64,000 nt of DNA from the NCBI GenBank assembly GCA_030407085.1, contig CM059586.1, forward strand, positions 18,990,001 to 19,054,000, read 5' to 3'. This stretch comes from Trichopria drosophilae. Taxonomy: Eukaryota > Arthropoda > Insecta > Hymenoptera > Diapriidae. Numbering within the stretch: the stretch's first letter is position 1; every line of letters begins with the position of its first letter. The position numbers were made by a program, and so were the translations under genes. This document shows positions 23,812 through 35,619 of this stretch, piece by piece. The notes below the pieces were generated by a model. The model saw nothing but the letters and a program-made list of their open reading frames with translations. It did no database searches and was not told the origin of the DNA.

Positions 23812-25731
23812 CCAGAAGATATATTAGCCCCACTCTTCCCACGATCAAGAACCCAAAGAATCAATTTCTCCTCGTCTTACTTTCTTGTCAACTATTCCCT
23901 TCTCTATCTTCCTCAGAGTTACCCCTACCCCAAATCCTCAGTTCATTTCTTCCGATCTCTCTTTCATTCTCTATTACTCTTTCAACGACAGACTTTGTTT
24001 CTACTTGTCCCCAACAAGTAATAATGTCAATCTGCGTATTGTGTGTTTGATTAATTTCAATCGATTAATTATTCAATTCGAAAATCGCTTTGATTTATCC
24101 GATGCTTAATGTCGCGGAAATATCAATATTAAATATCTCTACAAATTGTTAATTGCCTCTAAGCTGTAAAATACCTTGCATATACTACTGTCTCTAGCGC
24201 GAAAAGATTTGAAATTGTTTACTAAATTATGTAATTAATATTTCTCGAACGTTGTAAATAGTTAAGTTGTTGAATTTCGTTATATACGGTTACTATACTA
24301 AAGTAAACAATATTTTTTCATTTTGGCGCTAAATGGTGGCCTTCTTCAGAAATTAAATAGAAAAAGGGGTATTTTAAGTAAAAAAATGATGAAACAATTT
24401 AGCTGCAACTTCTGAGAAACTGTATTCTTTTTTTTAGATGATGCAGAATGGCATAAATGATGCAAATTAATTATCGTCCAGAAAGAATTCGTACGAAGGG
24501 ACATTTTACAAGGCCATGAAAACAAAATTATTACAGGGGGATTTATTATTTATGATTCGTGTTCTATATTTAATGATGTCGAATAATAATATTCTATTAT
24601 GAAAGTAGCAAACTGTTGTATATTTCCGAAAATTTTGATTTTTCAAATGTAATGTTTACATTTTTTTGATGTAATTTTCAATGAAATAGTTTTCTATTTA
24701 CTTTCCTTTTTAAACTATTGGGTTCTGTGGCTCAAATTATTTTAACCAAAATTATAATTTTTTCCATATGATGGGTAGTCGAAACGTTAAAATGAAAAAA
24801 TTGTTTTCTTAGTATATGATATACCGAAATTCAATAACTTAATTATTAATTATTTACTAATAATACCTCAATATTATTCTACATTTTACGCAATTTTTTT
24901 GCAATGTAATGAATTTTATTGTAATCTGCTTTTTTATTTTACACACAAATGTCTTCAAGCAGCAAACAATTTTAGGAAGATGTCAAAGAAAACGACTATT
25001 GGTGGCGTCTTATTTTATGAATTTTATATCTTGTTCAGGACATAATATCGATAATATATTAAAATTAAATAATAGCATAATAATAACGTGGAGTAAATAG
25101 TCGTAATGATCTATTAATAATAAACAGTCCTACTTAAAACTGTTTTTCACGATATTATTTTATTTTTGTTATTATTGTTTTATTGATTTTATCTGTGAAA
25201 TTCTGAAATTTTATATAACGAAAATTAATCTTATTTTTCTAAAATCACCGTTAAATAGTTTTATAATGTCATCTAGTCTTTTATAAAATGCACGTCCGAC
25301 ATTTGCAAAACATTTAGGAAATCTTACGCAAAAAGCAAGTACACTTCATAAGATAATGGAAATTTCTCGACTGTTGTTATTAATTCATATGAAAACAACT
25401 TTGTATAGCGGTCGATTCCCGACATGAAACTTTTTTTGATTGAAGCTTAACATTGATTAAATTGAATCTCAAAATACGATTTATATATAACCAGTATGTT
25501 TAAGTATACCTGAAGTTTAACGTTAGACCAGAAGTTAAATCAGATTTCATATTTTCATTTATAATTGTGTATATTCAGTGTGTTGTACAATGTATCTTCT
25601 AAATAGATTCAAAAACTGAAAATATTTCCGAAAATTATTCAACTAGCTACGTAGTTTTGATCAACCAAGGTTTTTCAAACCATAAAACCAATATTTTCTA
25701 GACTGTTCAGCATTTACATTTATTTTGATAC
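23812..25731. other. Mixed to AT-rich stretch, nothing recognised
   Basis: The first 200 bp are less AT-rich, with CCCACTCTTCCC-type pyrimidine tracts upstream of the candidate minus-strand promoter. The rest is plain AT-rich DNA without supported features. Confidence 0.45.
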
Positions 25732-26096
25732 TTAAGGGGTTTCTAAAGTGTTGGAATTTCCACTAAAACTCGTAAATAAAAAAGAACTGAATAGATTTTT
25801 CAAAATTTGGGTTCTATAAGGGCAATTTCAATTACTATAGACGGTAGCCTAGAAAATGCCAAGGAAATTAATTGAGAACTGATCAAGAATTTTCGGAAAT
25901 AAATAAAAATCACTTATTTCCGAAAATTCTCAGTCAGTTCTCAATTAACATCTTTGGTAATTTCTAGGAAACTGTTTATAGTGTTTATTGCCCTTACAAA
26001 GGCCGAATTTAAAAAATTTTATTGAGTCATCTTTTATTTAAAACTTTGTAGGGAAATCTCCTACTTTACCGGCGAATCACTTTAAACCCCACTTAA
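25732..26096. mobile_element. TTAA-flanked foldback MITE (GGGG-terminus family), complete copy
   Basis: The element is a long imperfect palindrome. The left end is TTAA followed by GGGGTTTCTAAAGTG. The right end on the minus strand is TTAAGTGGGGTTTAAAGTG. The arms share TTTTTCAAAATTTGGG/TTTTTTAAATTCGGCC, TAAGGGCAAT, CCTAGAAA, TTAATTGAGAACTGA and GAATTTTCGGAAATAA, meeting in a centre of about 11 bp near 25915. There is no coding capacity. Relatives lie at 26418, 38669 and 54109. TTAA targets are the hallmark of the piggyBac superfamily, though the GGGG terminus differs from the piggyBac element at 46757. Confidence 0.8.
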
Positions 26097-26417
26097 AAAT
26101 GCTGGATTAGTCATAATGTAAACAAATGCACAACTCCGTAACATTTGTAGAACATATTTATTTTAAATTCTTCGTTAGTCTGGTTTTTTACACGACAAAG
26201 ATATAAATAAATGCTAACCTGAGCTGTCTACATGTTTCAAATATGTGTATACACCTTTATACCTTGATGTTTATAATATAATAAGTTTATAAAATGGAAA
26301 ATATGATTAATGACCAAACGTGCACAATTTGAATATGGATTTTATAGACACATCCATTTTGGACTAGTTTTGAGGTCGCTCCTTCCAATGATGATGGTCT
26401 ACGTTAAAAAATGACGT
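26097..26417. other. AT-rich spacer with a repeat fragment
   Basis: Around 26340-26385 the phrase CCATTTTGGACTAGTTTTGA-GGTCGCT is a fragment of the dispersed ADHES-type family. Nothing else was recognised. Confidence 0.45.
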
Positions 26418-26660
26418 TTAAGAGGGTTCTAAAGTGCTTGACCGATGAGACAGAAATTTTCCGTAAAAACCGTAAATAAAAAATGACTGGATCGATTTTT
26501 CAAAATTTGAGCTCTGTAAGGGCAATATTTAATTACTACAGTCAGTGTTCTAGAAAATGTCAAGAAAATTAATTGAGAAAGTTCACTAAGAAACCTAAAT
26601 AAAAGATGACTGTATAAATATTTTTAAATATCTGGCCCTGTAAGGACAATCCCCTTAAAT
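26418..26660 (+). mobile_element. TTAA/GGGG foldback family, rearranged copy
   Basis: It starts TTAAGAGGGTTCTAAAGTGC and carries the left-arm words AAAATGACTGGATCGA, TTTTTCAAAATTTGAG and GTAAGGGCAAT. Instead of the inverted arm, a second left-arm-like segment follows in the same direction (about 26595-26655: AAATAAAAGATGACTG, CTGTAAGGACAAT). The copy is therefore head-to-tail rather than palindromic. Confidence 0.6.
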
Positions 26661-27969
26661 TTTGGATTTTTCAATGGCTCCGGTGCGCCAAATTTTTTCG
26701 AAAATAGGAAATTTTATGGTTTCATAGATTTCTATACAGTTCAGACATATTAAATAATTTATTTAATATTAATAATTATTGACAATTCTGGTGACAAAAT
26801 CAGGTGTTGATGCATATTTTGAAGAGGACGGCTTATATTAACTAGAAGTAAAACGCTCTCTTTTCTAAGACCTCATATTTAAGAGGTCTTGTAGAGCTTG
26901 GAACAAAATTTAAAACCGAATCTCAAATTTAATTTGCTTCTTATTAATTACATTCAATCTACGTTAATTAAAATTCGATTAAATAATAGTATGATTAGAT
27001 TTGCAACATGTTTGACATTACTGTCAAATCGTATTTAATCAAAGAATTTCAAGTCAAAGAAGATTTGAAAATTACCGAAAAGGAGGCGAAACATGTCAGT
27101 GTTTATTATATTTATTATGTTTAACTATATGTCGTGTAACTATTTTCATGTAACAAAAATGTGAACTGAAAGAGATAAAGTAATAAGTTAACAAATAAAT
27201 TAAACTGAAATAAAAACCAACCATCACGATTAGAATTGCTCACTTTTTTGTATTTACCAATGACGTCAATGTTCCCTTATCATTTTGAAAACTCATTAAT
27301 CAAGCTTTAAAAAGTGGGACAGTATTTCAATAACTTTTAAACAACTTCTTTCTTATTATAAAAATAAAAATCAGTACAAATTTAATGAATTATTACCAGT
27401 TTTTACTAGTTAAACTAATACAAATCGTATATTTTGAATATTTTACATATTTTGGCGTTCTTCGTACGACACATCGCGATTTTGGTACGGTAAACCAGAC
27501 AAAAAGTTAAAAGATTCAGAGTTTACTGTTGTCAAATAATTTAATAAAAAGATTTTCCCTTCTCTTGACCGGTTTATAAAAGTGATAATTTAAGAATACC
27601 GAAAATTCCCCTGCATAATTTTTTCTTATTATAAGTGATGAATAATCCAATGAGATAAAACTGTTATTTTAGTCTAAGTTTAAAAAGTATTAAAAATTCA
27701 GATGAAGGGGATTTTAAATATTCTTTGATGTGCATCACAGAAACTTTGTTACCGCAGTTTAGGTTTCTTATGATCTGCAATGTTTATATCAGGCATTGCA
27801 AGCAAACTTGAAAAAGATGTAAATTTTTACAACAAAAAAGTCACTTTTACCGCCACCTGATGATACTCGGGCAATATTATCATTATTTCATTTATGACTA
27901 AGAATTATGTAATACTTACAAAACTAATGTTATTATTAAATGAAATAACCATGTTGAATTTTCAATAGC
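26661..27969. other. AT-rich stretch, nothing recognised
   Basis: No supported features. Frames are short. Confidence 0.5.
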
Positions 27970-28179
27970 AAAGGCTATAGCAGAATAAGAATAGTAAAAG
28001 TGCCCCCTCCTAAATACCTACTTGGTTGAAATTTTGTTTAAGTTTAATTAAATTTTTTTTTATGTTTTAAGGGTTGTAATTTTCTCAATCGAAATATTTT
28101 TTGATCACCTCCCCAATAGTCTAGGCCAAGTACAACATTTAGGAGGGGGTACTTTCACTATTCTTATTCTGTAGCCTTT
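27970..28179. mobile_element. 210-bp MITE with about 57-bp inverted ends
   Basis: The left end AAAGGCTATAGCAGAATAAG and the right end on the minus strand AAAGGCTACAGAATAAGAAT continue in parallel through AATAGT(A/G)AAAGT(G/A)CCCCCTCC to TACTTGG. Only a few mismatches and one short gap separate the arms. TA-type target sites next to CAGAATAAG would fit a Tc1/mariner MITE, but the outer AAAGGCTA is also inverted, so the exact boundary is unsure. Confidence 0.7.
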
Positions 28180-28807
28180 CTATTTATCGATTTAAAAAAA
28201 AATTGTCAATTTGAGGCGATATCGATCGATTTCAACGAATTTGTCAGTCATGTTAGATGAAAAATTTTCCTGTTGATTATAGTACTAGTGACTTTCCTTA
28301 CTATATTTTTATAAAAACATCAAAATAATCGTTTAAGCCGTTAAAAAAATAGATCCTTTGTAGTAAAACTAAAAAATTAATGAAATTACGAAGTATTTTT
28401 AAAGTTAGGTCATGAAGAAAGCAATAGGAATTGCATACATTTTTTTAAATGTCTTGTACATGGAAATTCAACACGCGCATGCTGAATTCCATTCTATAGA
28501 AAGTCAAATATTTTTGAATCTTTCGTTATATCAGAATGGAACCAAATATTTGAATTAATGTTTATCGATAACCAACAGTTCAAAATGAATATTTTTAGAA
28601 CCTAATGTATCTCCTTTCTTTTTTTTGGCAATGATTTTAATAAAGGAATTTGCAAAAGAAAAACAAAATTTTTTTGTTTAAATATAGGTTTAAACTGTAA
28701 AAAAAAAGTATGATTATAGAATCGAATGGAACCCCATCCATAATTATAAGCGGCATTAGTGGCGGTCCGACACGAATGTCAAAGATTATTTTTTACTCTT
28801 CTTCATA
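28180..28807. other. AT-rich stretch, nothing recognised
   Basis: No supported features before the repeat that begins at 28808. Confidence 0.5.
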
Positions 28808-29110
28808 TATATACAGGGTGTCCCACAATTCACGGACAGTGGTGCAGAGTCATCTTGACAACATTACATGCAAAATTGTTTAATACTGAATTTCGATACG
28901 ACTTGTACAATTTGAATGACGAGTCGTTGAATTTCAGAACAATGACTTTCTTTGCAATAACTCCGTTAGTTTTTTGTTATTTCAACGAATAAACGCTCAT
29001 ATTACAGATTTTTTCAAGCCCTATAATTGATCTCAGAGTCATTTTGAAATCCAGAAAATGCCGATTTATGTGGGTTTTCCCGTCTAACACGTTTTGCTCC
29101 ATGGTTACGC
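28808..29110 (+). repeat. Dispersed 'ACAGGGTGTCCCACAA' repeat, copy 2
   Basis: It begins ATACAGGGTGTCCCACAATT and carries TTTCTTTGCAATAACTCCG and GGTTTTCCCGTCTAACACG, parallel to 15659-15985. The 77-codon frame at 28759-28992 falls inside it and is not conserved in copy 1. Confidence 0.6.
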
Positions 29111-29211
29111 CTAAATCACTGAAGAAGAAGTTGAAAAAACAGAATTTGACCCTTTGTATATTACGATTAGATGAAACTTAAGCTCAGAGGAATCCTCCTA
29201 ACTTTTAAAAT

Positions 29212-29325
29212 CAATTTTTTAACATTCCGGGATTACAACTCGATTTTGCGCCCTGCCGTGAAATCTTTAAGTGCAAATTATCGAGCCCCACGCCTGTCGT
29301 ATTAAAAAATATCCTGTGCAATACG
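29212..29325 (+). repeat. CG-containing dispersed repeat, copy 2
   Basis: TTTTAACATTCCGGGA, CAACTCGATTTTGCGCCCT, GCAAATTATCGAGCCCCACG and GTCGTATTAAAAAATATCC are shared almost word for word with 56969-57066 and more loosely with 5174-5271. It directly follows copy 2 of the ACAGGGTGTCCC repeat, so the two may be parts of one larger element here. Confidence 0.65.
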
Positions 29326-30240
29326 GGCGAAATATCGTCGCTAATTACGACCTTGCTTCATGATATACTCTGCAAATTCCTTCTATGCGATTTTCGCGTA
29401 GCTCTTTAGAGAAACAAGATGTACACAAAAAACCGTATAAGTCGACTTTTGTCGCCTTTTTGGGGCTATAACAAAAGGTATATTCATGATAGGTCAAAAT
29501 TACTAAAGGTCAATTGTTCGTTGAAATAGTGATTTTTTGTCCACAAATTCAAATTCAAATTTGGAGGCCACCATCTTAAATTGCGAAATGATGGGCGGTA
29601 CATATTACTCATGAGGGTCCGTGGTCGCGATATTTTCCCCTTAGACATGTACCCGTATGCCATTTCAAGGTGAAAGTGATCTTTGAATAAGGAAATAAAT
29701 GTAAAAAATCATGTTTTTCTGAACAAAAAACGCGTGTAACTTTTTTGCGGTTCATTTTATCGAAATTTTATTGAAACAATTCTGAGAAAGCATACAATTT
29801 TATGTTAGACATTGTTATACTAAACATTTTCAATAGGCGTTTATGTAGCAATTATCGGCGTCCAAACTGATCGAAATGTGTCGCAATTGCAAATAAATGT
29901 CATTTGTTTTATGGAAAATACACAAAAAATCCCATTTTTTTCAAGTGTATTTTTTTGTTTACCGTATCGCAATCAAAGTATCAAAAAAGGTATAAGAAAC
30001 GTGTTTGTGAAAACCATGCTTTAAATGTATGCATTGTACTTTTCCTTTTTTCATTTTTATTTCAAACCCTCGACTGTAAGCTAAAAATGTTTCGTAATAT
30101 TAAATTTGAATGAAGTCGAATTCAGAAAATTCAAAATTACAGACAGAAAACGGCACTTGTTCAATATTTGCTCGTATTCGATTCAATCCAGTTACCGGAT
30201 GATTAAAAATAAATTCAACGTGGCGTCCTATTTGTTAAAA
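29326..30240. repeat. Less AT-rich, repeat-like block
   Basis: The block contains GGAGGCCACCATCTTAAATT and ATGATGGGCGGTACAT, of the type seen in the dispersed ADHES-like families, and has many CG dinucleotides. No frame is convincingly coding. I take it as the decayed interior of a larger element that also includes 28808-29325, but have no second full-length copy to prove it. Confidence 0.35.
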
Positions 30241-31434
30241 CTTAAAAAAAAGTTAAGTTTTGAAAATGGAATTTTTATGTGATTTTTGCAAAAAACATTA
30301 AGTGACATAAAAAGACAAATAAAAAATCAGAATTGATGCAAAACTTCAGGCGCTTTGCGCAAACTCTAAATAGAGTTTAATCAATTTTTACCGAGCGACG
30401 TAATATTTTTTTGTCTCTATTCCCTCTATATCCCACAAATTTTTATTTTTTGAAACTTTCTAATGTATAAGAATCAAAGATTAAAAGAATATCATAAACA
30501 AAAATTTTCTTTTTCTTTTCCAACATTTTTTATTAGAGTCGTCGACAAAACATTAGTTTATTATTGCAGTGAAAATAATTATATAATAATGGTATATATT
30601 AACTTATATTTTCAAACTGGTGAAAAACATCGTGTGTAACTAAAACGCTTCAATACACCTTTAAACAATCAAATTTAAATAAAAAATGATGGGACATTAG
30701 ACAATTTACCTAATACTCTATTCAACATTGGTTATTATAGATTGTCAATTGCTAATGACATTTATACTATATTTACATGATGTTATATTACAAAAAAATT
30801 ATATTGAAAATTGTAATATTTTATTAACAACATGACATTGCTTTTGATAAACATTTCTGGAGTATTTGCAATTTTTTTCGATGTAAAATACAGTACTATC
30901 CAAAATTACATTTTTTCCGTATAAGAAATATTGATTTGATTTTCATACATAAAAATCTGACGTCATCTATATATTGATGTATGTCATATTTGAATTAGTC
31001 TCTAATTAATTGTGGAAACAAATCTTATCAGAGTTTATATATATATCGGGTGTCCACGAATTTCCTATATCAGTAACTTTTGTATATTACGAACGTCATC
31101 CGAAGTAAGAAAACATATGCCTTAATTTGATCTACTGGTTTAATAACTATTTAATATTTTTAGGTCAGAACCATTCTAGAGCCTTTGTAGATGTCCCCAC
31201 TTTGCAATAAACTGAATGAACTAACTAGCAATAATACGCAGTTAATAAACTAGTGATAAAATTCTGAAATAAAACTGTTGTATCGTGAATTTCTATTTAA
31301 ATTTAATATTTTAACCTTTTGGGTTACCTATATCTGTACCGCCCTATTTTTCTCCTACAGTCACACAATTCTTTTTTTGTTAACGTCACTTTTTTGAGTT
31401 TTTTATTTTCTTTGTTAACATACCTTTTTCTCAG
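30241..31434. other. AT-rich stretch with a repeat-start fragment
   Basis: Near 31047 the word CGGGTGTCCACGAATTTCC resembles the start of the ACAGGGTGTCCC family. A good 3' splice acceptor (pyrimidine-rich CCTTTTTCTCAG) ends at 31434. Otherwise nothing was recognised. Confidence 0.45.
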
Positions 31435-31795
31435 GAGTATCCTCGGGATTATTTCTCGCTTTTACGTTCCACCATCATGAAGATGGAAATCTATTCCAAG
31501 TTTTCGATGTGCACACGATCATCACCACCAGGCAAAAGCATCTGTCGTTCGAGCCTTTCCGATATCATGATATTAACGTTATCAAGGAGATATCGAAAAT
31601 ACCATTCTTACAGTGGACATTGATGCGTCTTACGCAATAAAAGTCGGACGAGACCTGTTAGGGCGATATGAAAAGACGGGATCTGAATTGTACAACGTGC
31701 TTCTGTTAATTGGTTACGAACTGTCCTTTTGTTGTTACGTATGCAACAATGCAGATAACTCGACATGTAATTGTTGCGTATTAGCCTTTATGTAA
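31435..31795 (+). CDS. Exon-like or decayed coding block of unknown identity
   Basis: A strong acceptor (ACCTTTTTCTCAG, AG at 31433-31434) opens a block clearly less AT-rich than its surroundings. Two plus-strand frames are open from 31435. One (starting EYPRDYFSLL) ends in TGA at 31621-31623. Another (containing AFTFHHHEDGNLFQVFDVHT) ends in TAA at 31638-31640. A third frame, open from about 31575 to TAA 31793-31795, reads TILTVDIDASYAIKVGRDLL in its middle. Joining the second and third by one frame change would give roughly 115 codons, so a frameshifted pseudogene or terminal exon is possible. I recognise no family. No clear donor closes it. Confidence 0.2.
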
Positions 31796-32129
31796 TTTCG
31801 GGTTAAAAATCGTCAATCATGAACGACACTGACATTCTCTCCAAATTATACGAGGTCATTATCGGTCATTGATATCGAACTAGATCACTCGTAAAAATCT
31901 CTTTTATATCTACATTTGTGTTCAATAGAGGACCTAGTCTGTATTTATATTTTACTGCGCAAAAAGAGGGTGTTAGTTGTTGAAGGTTTCGAATGAGTAA
32001 GTTTAACTTATTTAACCCATTTAGCCCATTAACAGAAATGCGGCCAAACTGGTCTACTTTCAAAGAATCAATTTTGAAAATAAAATTAAACGTACCCTGA
32101 ATAATGGTAGTCTCTGAATACAAACATTT
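31796..32129. other. AT-rich stretch, nothing recognised
   Basis: The 85-codon minus-strand frame (31866-32123) carries no motif I know. Confidence 0.4.
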
Positions 32130-32300
32130 TAAATTTCAAAATGGCGATGTCATTATGGCAGATCAATTTAAAAAAGTTATGCCTTTAGACCAGACAGACA
32201 AATCAATCTTCCAAGCATTCGATGACAAAAAAATTTTCACGCGATTTTGAGGTCGCTGAATATGAACTCGTAGTCAAAACTTAAAAATTAAAACTGCGGA
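32130..32300 (+). repeat. Dispersed 'ADHES/KMADPIW' repeat, split copy
   Basis: AATTTCAAAATGGCGATG, CATTATGGCAGATCAA and, 100 bp later, GATTTTGAGGTCGCTGAATA with TGAACTCGTAGTCAAAACTT match the two halves of the family unit in the expected order. It is old and diverged. Confidence 0.55.
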
Positions 32301-34091
32301 ATTAACATGATAAAAGAGCATTCGATATCTTTAAATGTCAGCATCATCATAATCATTTCCATCGTCTTTATCATCATTAGCATTTCTTATCATCCATGAC
32401 CATGTTTTATAATTTATTGACTGAAACATTGGGTCGACATTCTGAAAATTTGAATTTTGACCCTTCTTTGGCAAAAATATATAACATTTCATTGAAATAA
32501 ATGTCAAAGACTCAATTCTAAAAAATAGTACTGTCGTTCGCTCTCTAGAAATTCAATTTGTTTTGAAAATTTCATTTAAGATTCAGATTGACTCATTTTT
32601 TCGCTTCAGTTTTCATCGATTGTATTTTGGGTAAAAAAAGGGATCTAAAAATGTTCAAAAAGACACATCTATCGTAAAATTATCTGAACTTTCAGAAAAT
32701 TCTTTAAATTTTTCGAAAAATTGAACCGTGAAAACAATACATGATTTTGTCCAATAAAGCATGGATTATTCAAATGGAAAGCATGGACATCTTCAAGTTC
32801 TTTTTCAGTCCTCGTTCGAATAGTATGTTTAGATTAACAACATTTTTAATTTTGTAACGAGTTTTGAACAAAAAAATTACAAGATGGCAACCTACAAATT
32901 TATCCTATACTTACTTTCATTACATTCCGCTTGATCACGAATTGAGTGGTTACATTTTGTATTTTCAACTTTTAATTTTGTGTTTAGGAAATTCTTTAAA
33001 ACTAATCTCAAATTTTTATAAAATATTCTTTTTAACACATAAAAGCTTTAGTCAAATTGTTAGTCAAAGTTGCTGAACTAGAAAACTGATATACACTGCA
33101 AACTCGAATTATAAATATAGAAATGTGCAGCTCAGTTAACTTTTGAAAGTTAGTAAATATACTTCTGTCTCTTTATAAAAAGCTCATTGAAGCGAAAGCA
33201 TCGCTAAGAAAATTGTATCGTTTGAAATCTAATCCACATTATAAATTCATTGCTTTAAATTGTCTAATTGTGTAACTCAGAATCACAAGAATTCAGTAAC
33301 ATATTGATGAAGCGCTATAACACAGGTAGATAAACCATAAAAAATGCATTTAAGAATAATAAATATAAAGCTCACAAGTAGGTCAATCTTTAGATTAGCA
33401 CAATGAACACAAAAATAATCGCAAGAAAAACAACAGAGAAAAATGATTGATGTCTTGATTTGGAGCTAGTTCAGTCTAGTTTTAATCTGTTTGCAAAGGC
33501 GGCCTTATATACAGAGTATACAGATATAAACCCAGATTCGCAATATAAAACACACAAATACTGTTCGTGTCATCCTGTGCATTCTAATAAATTAATTGCA
33601 AAAATGTATTCACGTTATTTCAAGAATATATTGACGGTCAATTTGAATAAGTCGAAATATTGGTCCACTTAAACTTTTGTTATTTATGCCTTTGGAGTAT
33701 AGAAAGTAAGACAAACTTTGCATCAATTTTATCATTTATTAGAAGTATTCGAATTTCAGTCTATATTTATATTTGATTAAATAATTATAGAAATAAAGAG
33801 TTTTCTCATGAACTACTTCAATATTGCAAACAGGTAGATTCAAGATGAACTTTTTAACGATTTCCGAAAATGCCATAGACAAGTTTGAAAAGATAAATTA
33901 TGTATATTTATTGATTATATTTCTTCTATGTATCTTCTAAAAAACTGAATTATGGATTTCATGCATTGAAGTAAATTACACAATTTAATATGTAAATTCA
34001 ATTATGTCGTTAGGTGAATTAAGACAGTCAAATCTAATAATTTATGTTCTAAAACAGTTAATTAAACAAACATTTACATTTAGTACACTAA
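32301..34091. other. AT-rich stretch, nothing recognised
   Basis: A CATCATCATAATC-type low-complexity run lies at 32341-32400. The frames at 32864-33076 and 33460-33672 are AT-rich and unsupported. Confidence 0.5.
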
Positions 34092-34215
34092 GTTATGGAT
34101 TCAGTATGGCAAAGGATATTTTGAAATTGATTGGCTTGTTTTGAAACTTGTTATTTGAGTGTTTTTGAGGTAGCTGATGTTGAATCTTTGAAATCTAAAT
34201 TTGAAATCTGACAAA
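34092..34215 (+). repeat. Dispersed 'ADHES/KMADPIW' repeat, diverged copy
   Basis: GGATTCAGTATGGCAAAGG is followed by GAGTGTTTTTGAGGTAGCTG, then TTGAATCTTTGAAATCTAAA. This is the family order ATGGCGGA, GTTTTTGAGGTCGCTGA, GAATCTGAAATC. Confidence 0.5.
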
Positions 34216-34274
34216 TTTGCTCGGTTAAAAAGTCAGAGGTAAACTCAAGACAACAATAAAAAAGAATTGTCAAA

Positions 34275-34391
34275 CTCCATTTAACATTCTTAAAGAGAGC
34301 CCAACTTTATTTAATATTTGTAAAAAGTACCTAGGTTTAATAAATATTCATGAAAGAAACCTAAGTTTCTATTCATAAAAAGCGAAACTAA
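34275..34391. repeat. Degenerate 30-bp tandem repeat, four units
   Basis: Units 34275-34304, 34305-34334, 34335-34364 and 34365-34391 align around an (A/T)TTTAAATATTCATAAA core, with ACCTAA or similar at the unit end. No coding content. Confidence 0.55.
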
Positions 34392-34889
34392 TTTTCAGAA
34401 TAACAACCTAACTCCACATTTTTCATTTGCAATAATATGTATTATTATATGTGTGTGAAAAATGTATTCATGCAATGTTGTAGATATCTGTCGTTAAGGT
34501 TTTTACTGATTATGAGCACTGTTAGCACATCCTGTAAACAGTTAAACAGTTTTTTTTTAGTTTTTCTGGACATCGACTATCCCGACTTAGGCCATTTTTC
34601 CAAGCAGCCCCTCAAATATTGATCTGCTTAATTATATGCAAACAAACAATCATTTCTGAAACAAAATTGTCAAACTTTTTTATTTTTCTCGAAAAAATGG
34701 CTGAAGCATTTCGAAAATTCCTTACAACGCAATTTCTTTAGGATAGTCTGAAAAAGTGAAATCAAATATATAACATTGTTGTACATTTTTGCACACTCCT
34801 ACTAGCAAAGAAAACTAACGTTAGAAACGACTGAAAAAAAAGCTGACCGTCCTGTAATATTAAGTCTTTTTGTTAAGTAATTTAATGTT
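34392..34889. other. AT-rich stretch, nothing recognised
   Basis: The 61-codon frame at 34437-34622 is cysteine- and phenylalanine-containing but matches no known peptide family. Confidence 0.45.
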
Positions 34890-34985
34890 CACTGAAAAAA
34901 TTCTTAGTTGATTTAACTTTACGGTAGTAGAAATACTCTGCGTAGTTAAAAAGTTGTCAAATCAACTAAATAACTATTTTTCTGG
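34890..34985. mobile_element. Small MITE with 28-bp inverted ends
   Basis: CACTGAAAAAATTCTTAGTT (34890-34909, continuing GATTTAAC) is matched on the minus strand from 34985 by CCAGAAAAATAGTTATTTAG (continuing TTGATTTGAC). The total length is 96 bp. It is short and AT-rich, so chance symmetry remains possible, but the shared TTAGTTGATTT is specific. Confidence 0.45.
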
Positions 34986-35619
34986 AAATTTTTTTTACTT
35001 GCATTATTTTTAGTGCAGCTATTGGCGGTTATTTTTTTAGTATATTAGTGCATGTCTTTTTGAGTTTTGTACATAGTATCGGATTTCTTGATCTCCAATC
35101 ATTTGGAATACTTTTTCGTTTACTGTGTGAAAAACAGTAACTTAAGTAAAAATAATAAAATTAACAACATCAACAAAGTTATACTAACAAAAAAAGTATT
35201 TCTTTTAACTACTCTCGACTCAACTTCTCAATGGTAGTTGAAAATTTTCATGCTCACTTCCGCATAGCGACAATTTTTACAAAATCATTTTATGTGCATG
35301 TTTCATTTCACTTAATAATACTCAATTATGCTTTAAGTATTAAGCTAAAACTTCATTACCTAGTGCATACAAAACCGATTTATGTTATTTAAAATAATTG
35401 GAAAGAGATGTATTTTTATGGAATTAGTTTTAACGCTATATAGACAAAATTATTAAAAGAGCAATGCGACATACGTTAGAATACATCTAAAATGAATGTT
35501 CACACTGGTAATGCATGATTGGCAAACAATTTTGTACGTGTACCAGTCCTTTACGTCTTTTTTTTTTGTTCGTGCAAGTGTTTTTTTGATTAATTGTATA
35601 GGCACATACAGAATATGAG
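34986..35619. other. AT-rich stretch, nothing recognised
   Basis: No supported features. Confidence 0.5.

Noticed and set aside
23671..24021. 116-codon plus-strand frame
   Set aside because: It has no recognisable domain, and its C-terminal half derives from pyrimidine-rich sequence upstream of a better-supported minus-strand promoter candidate.
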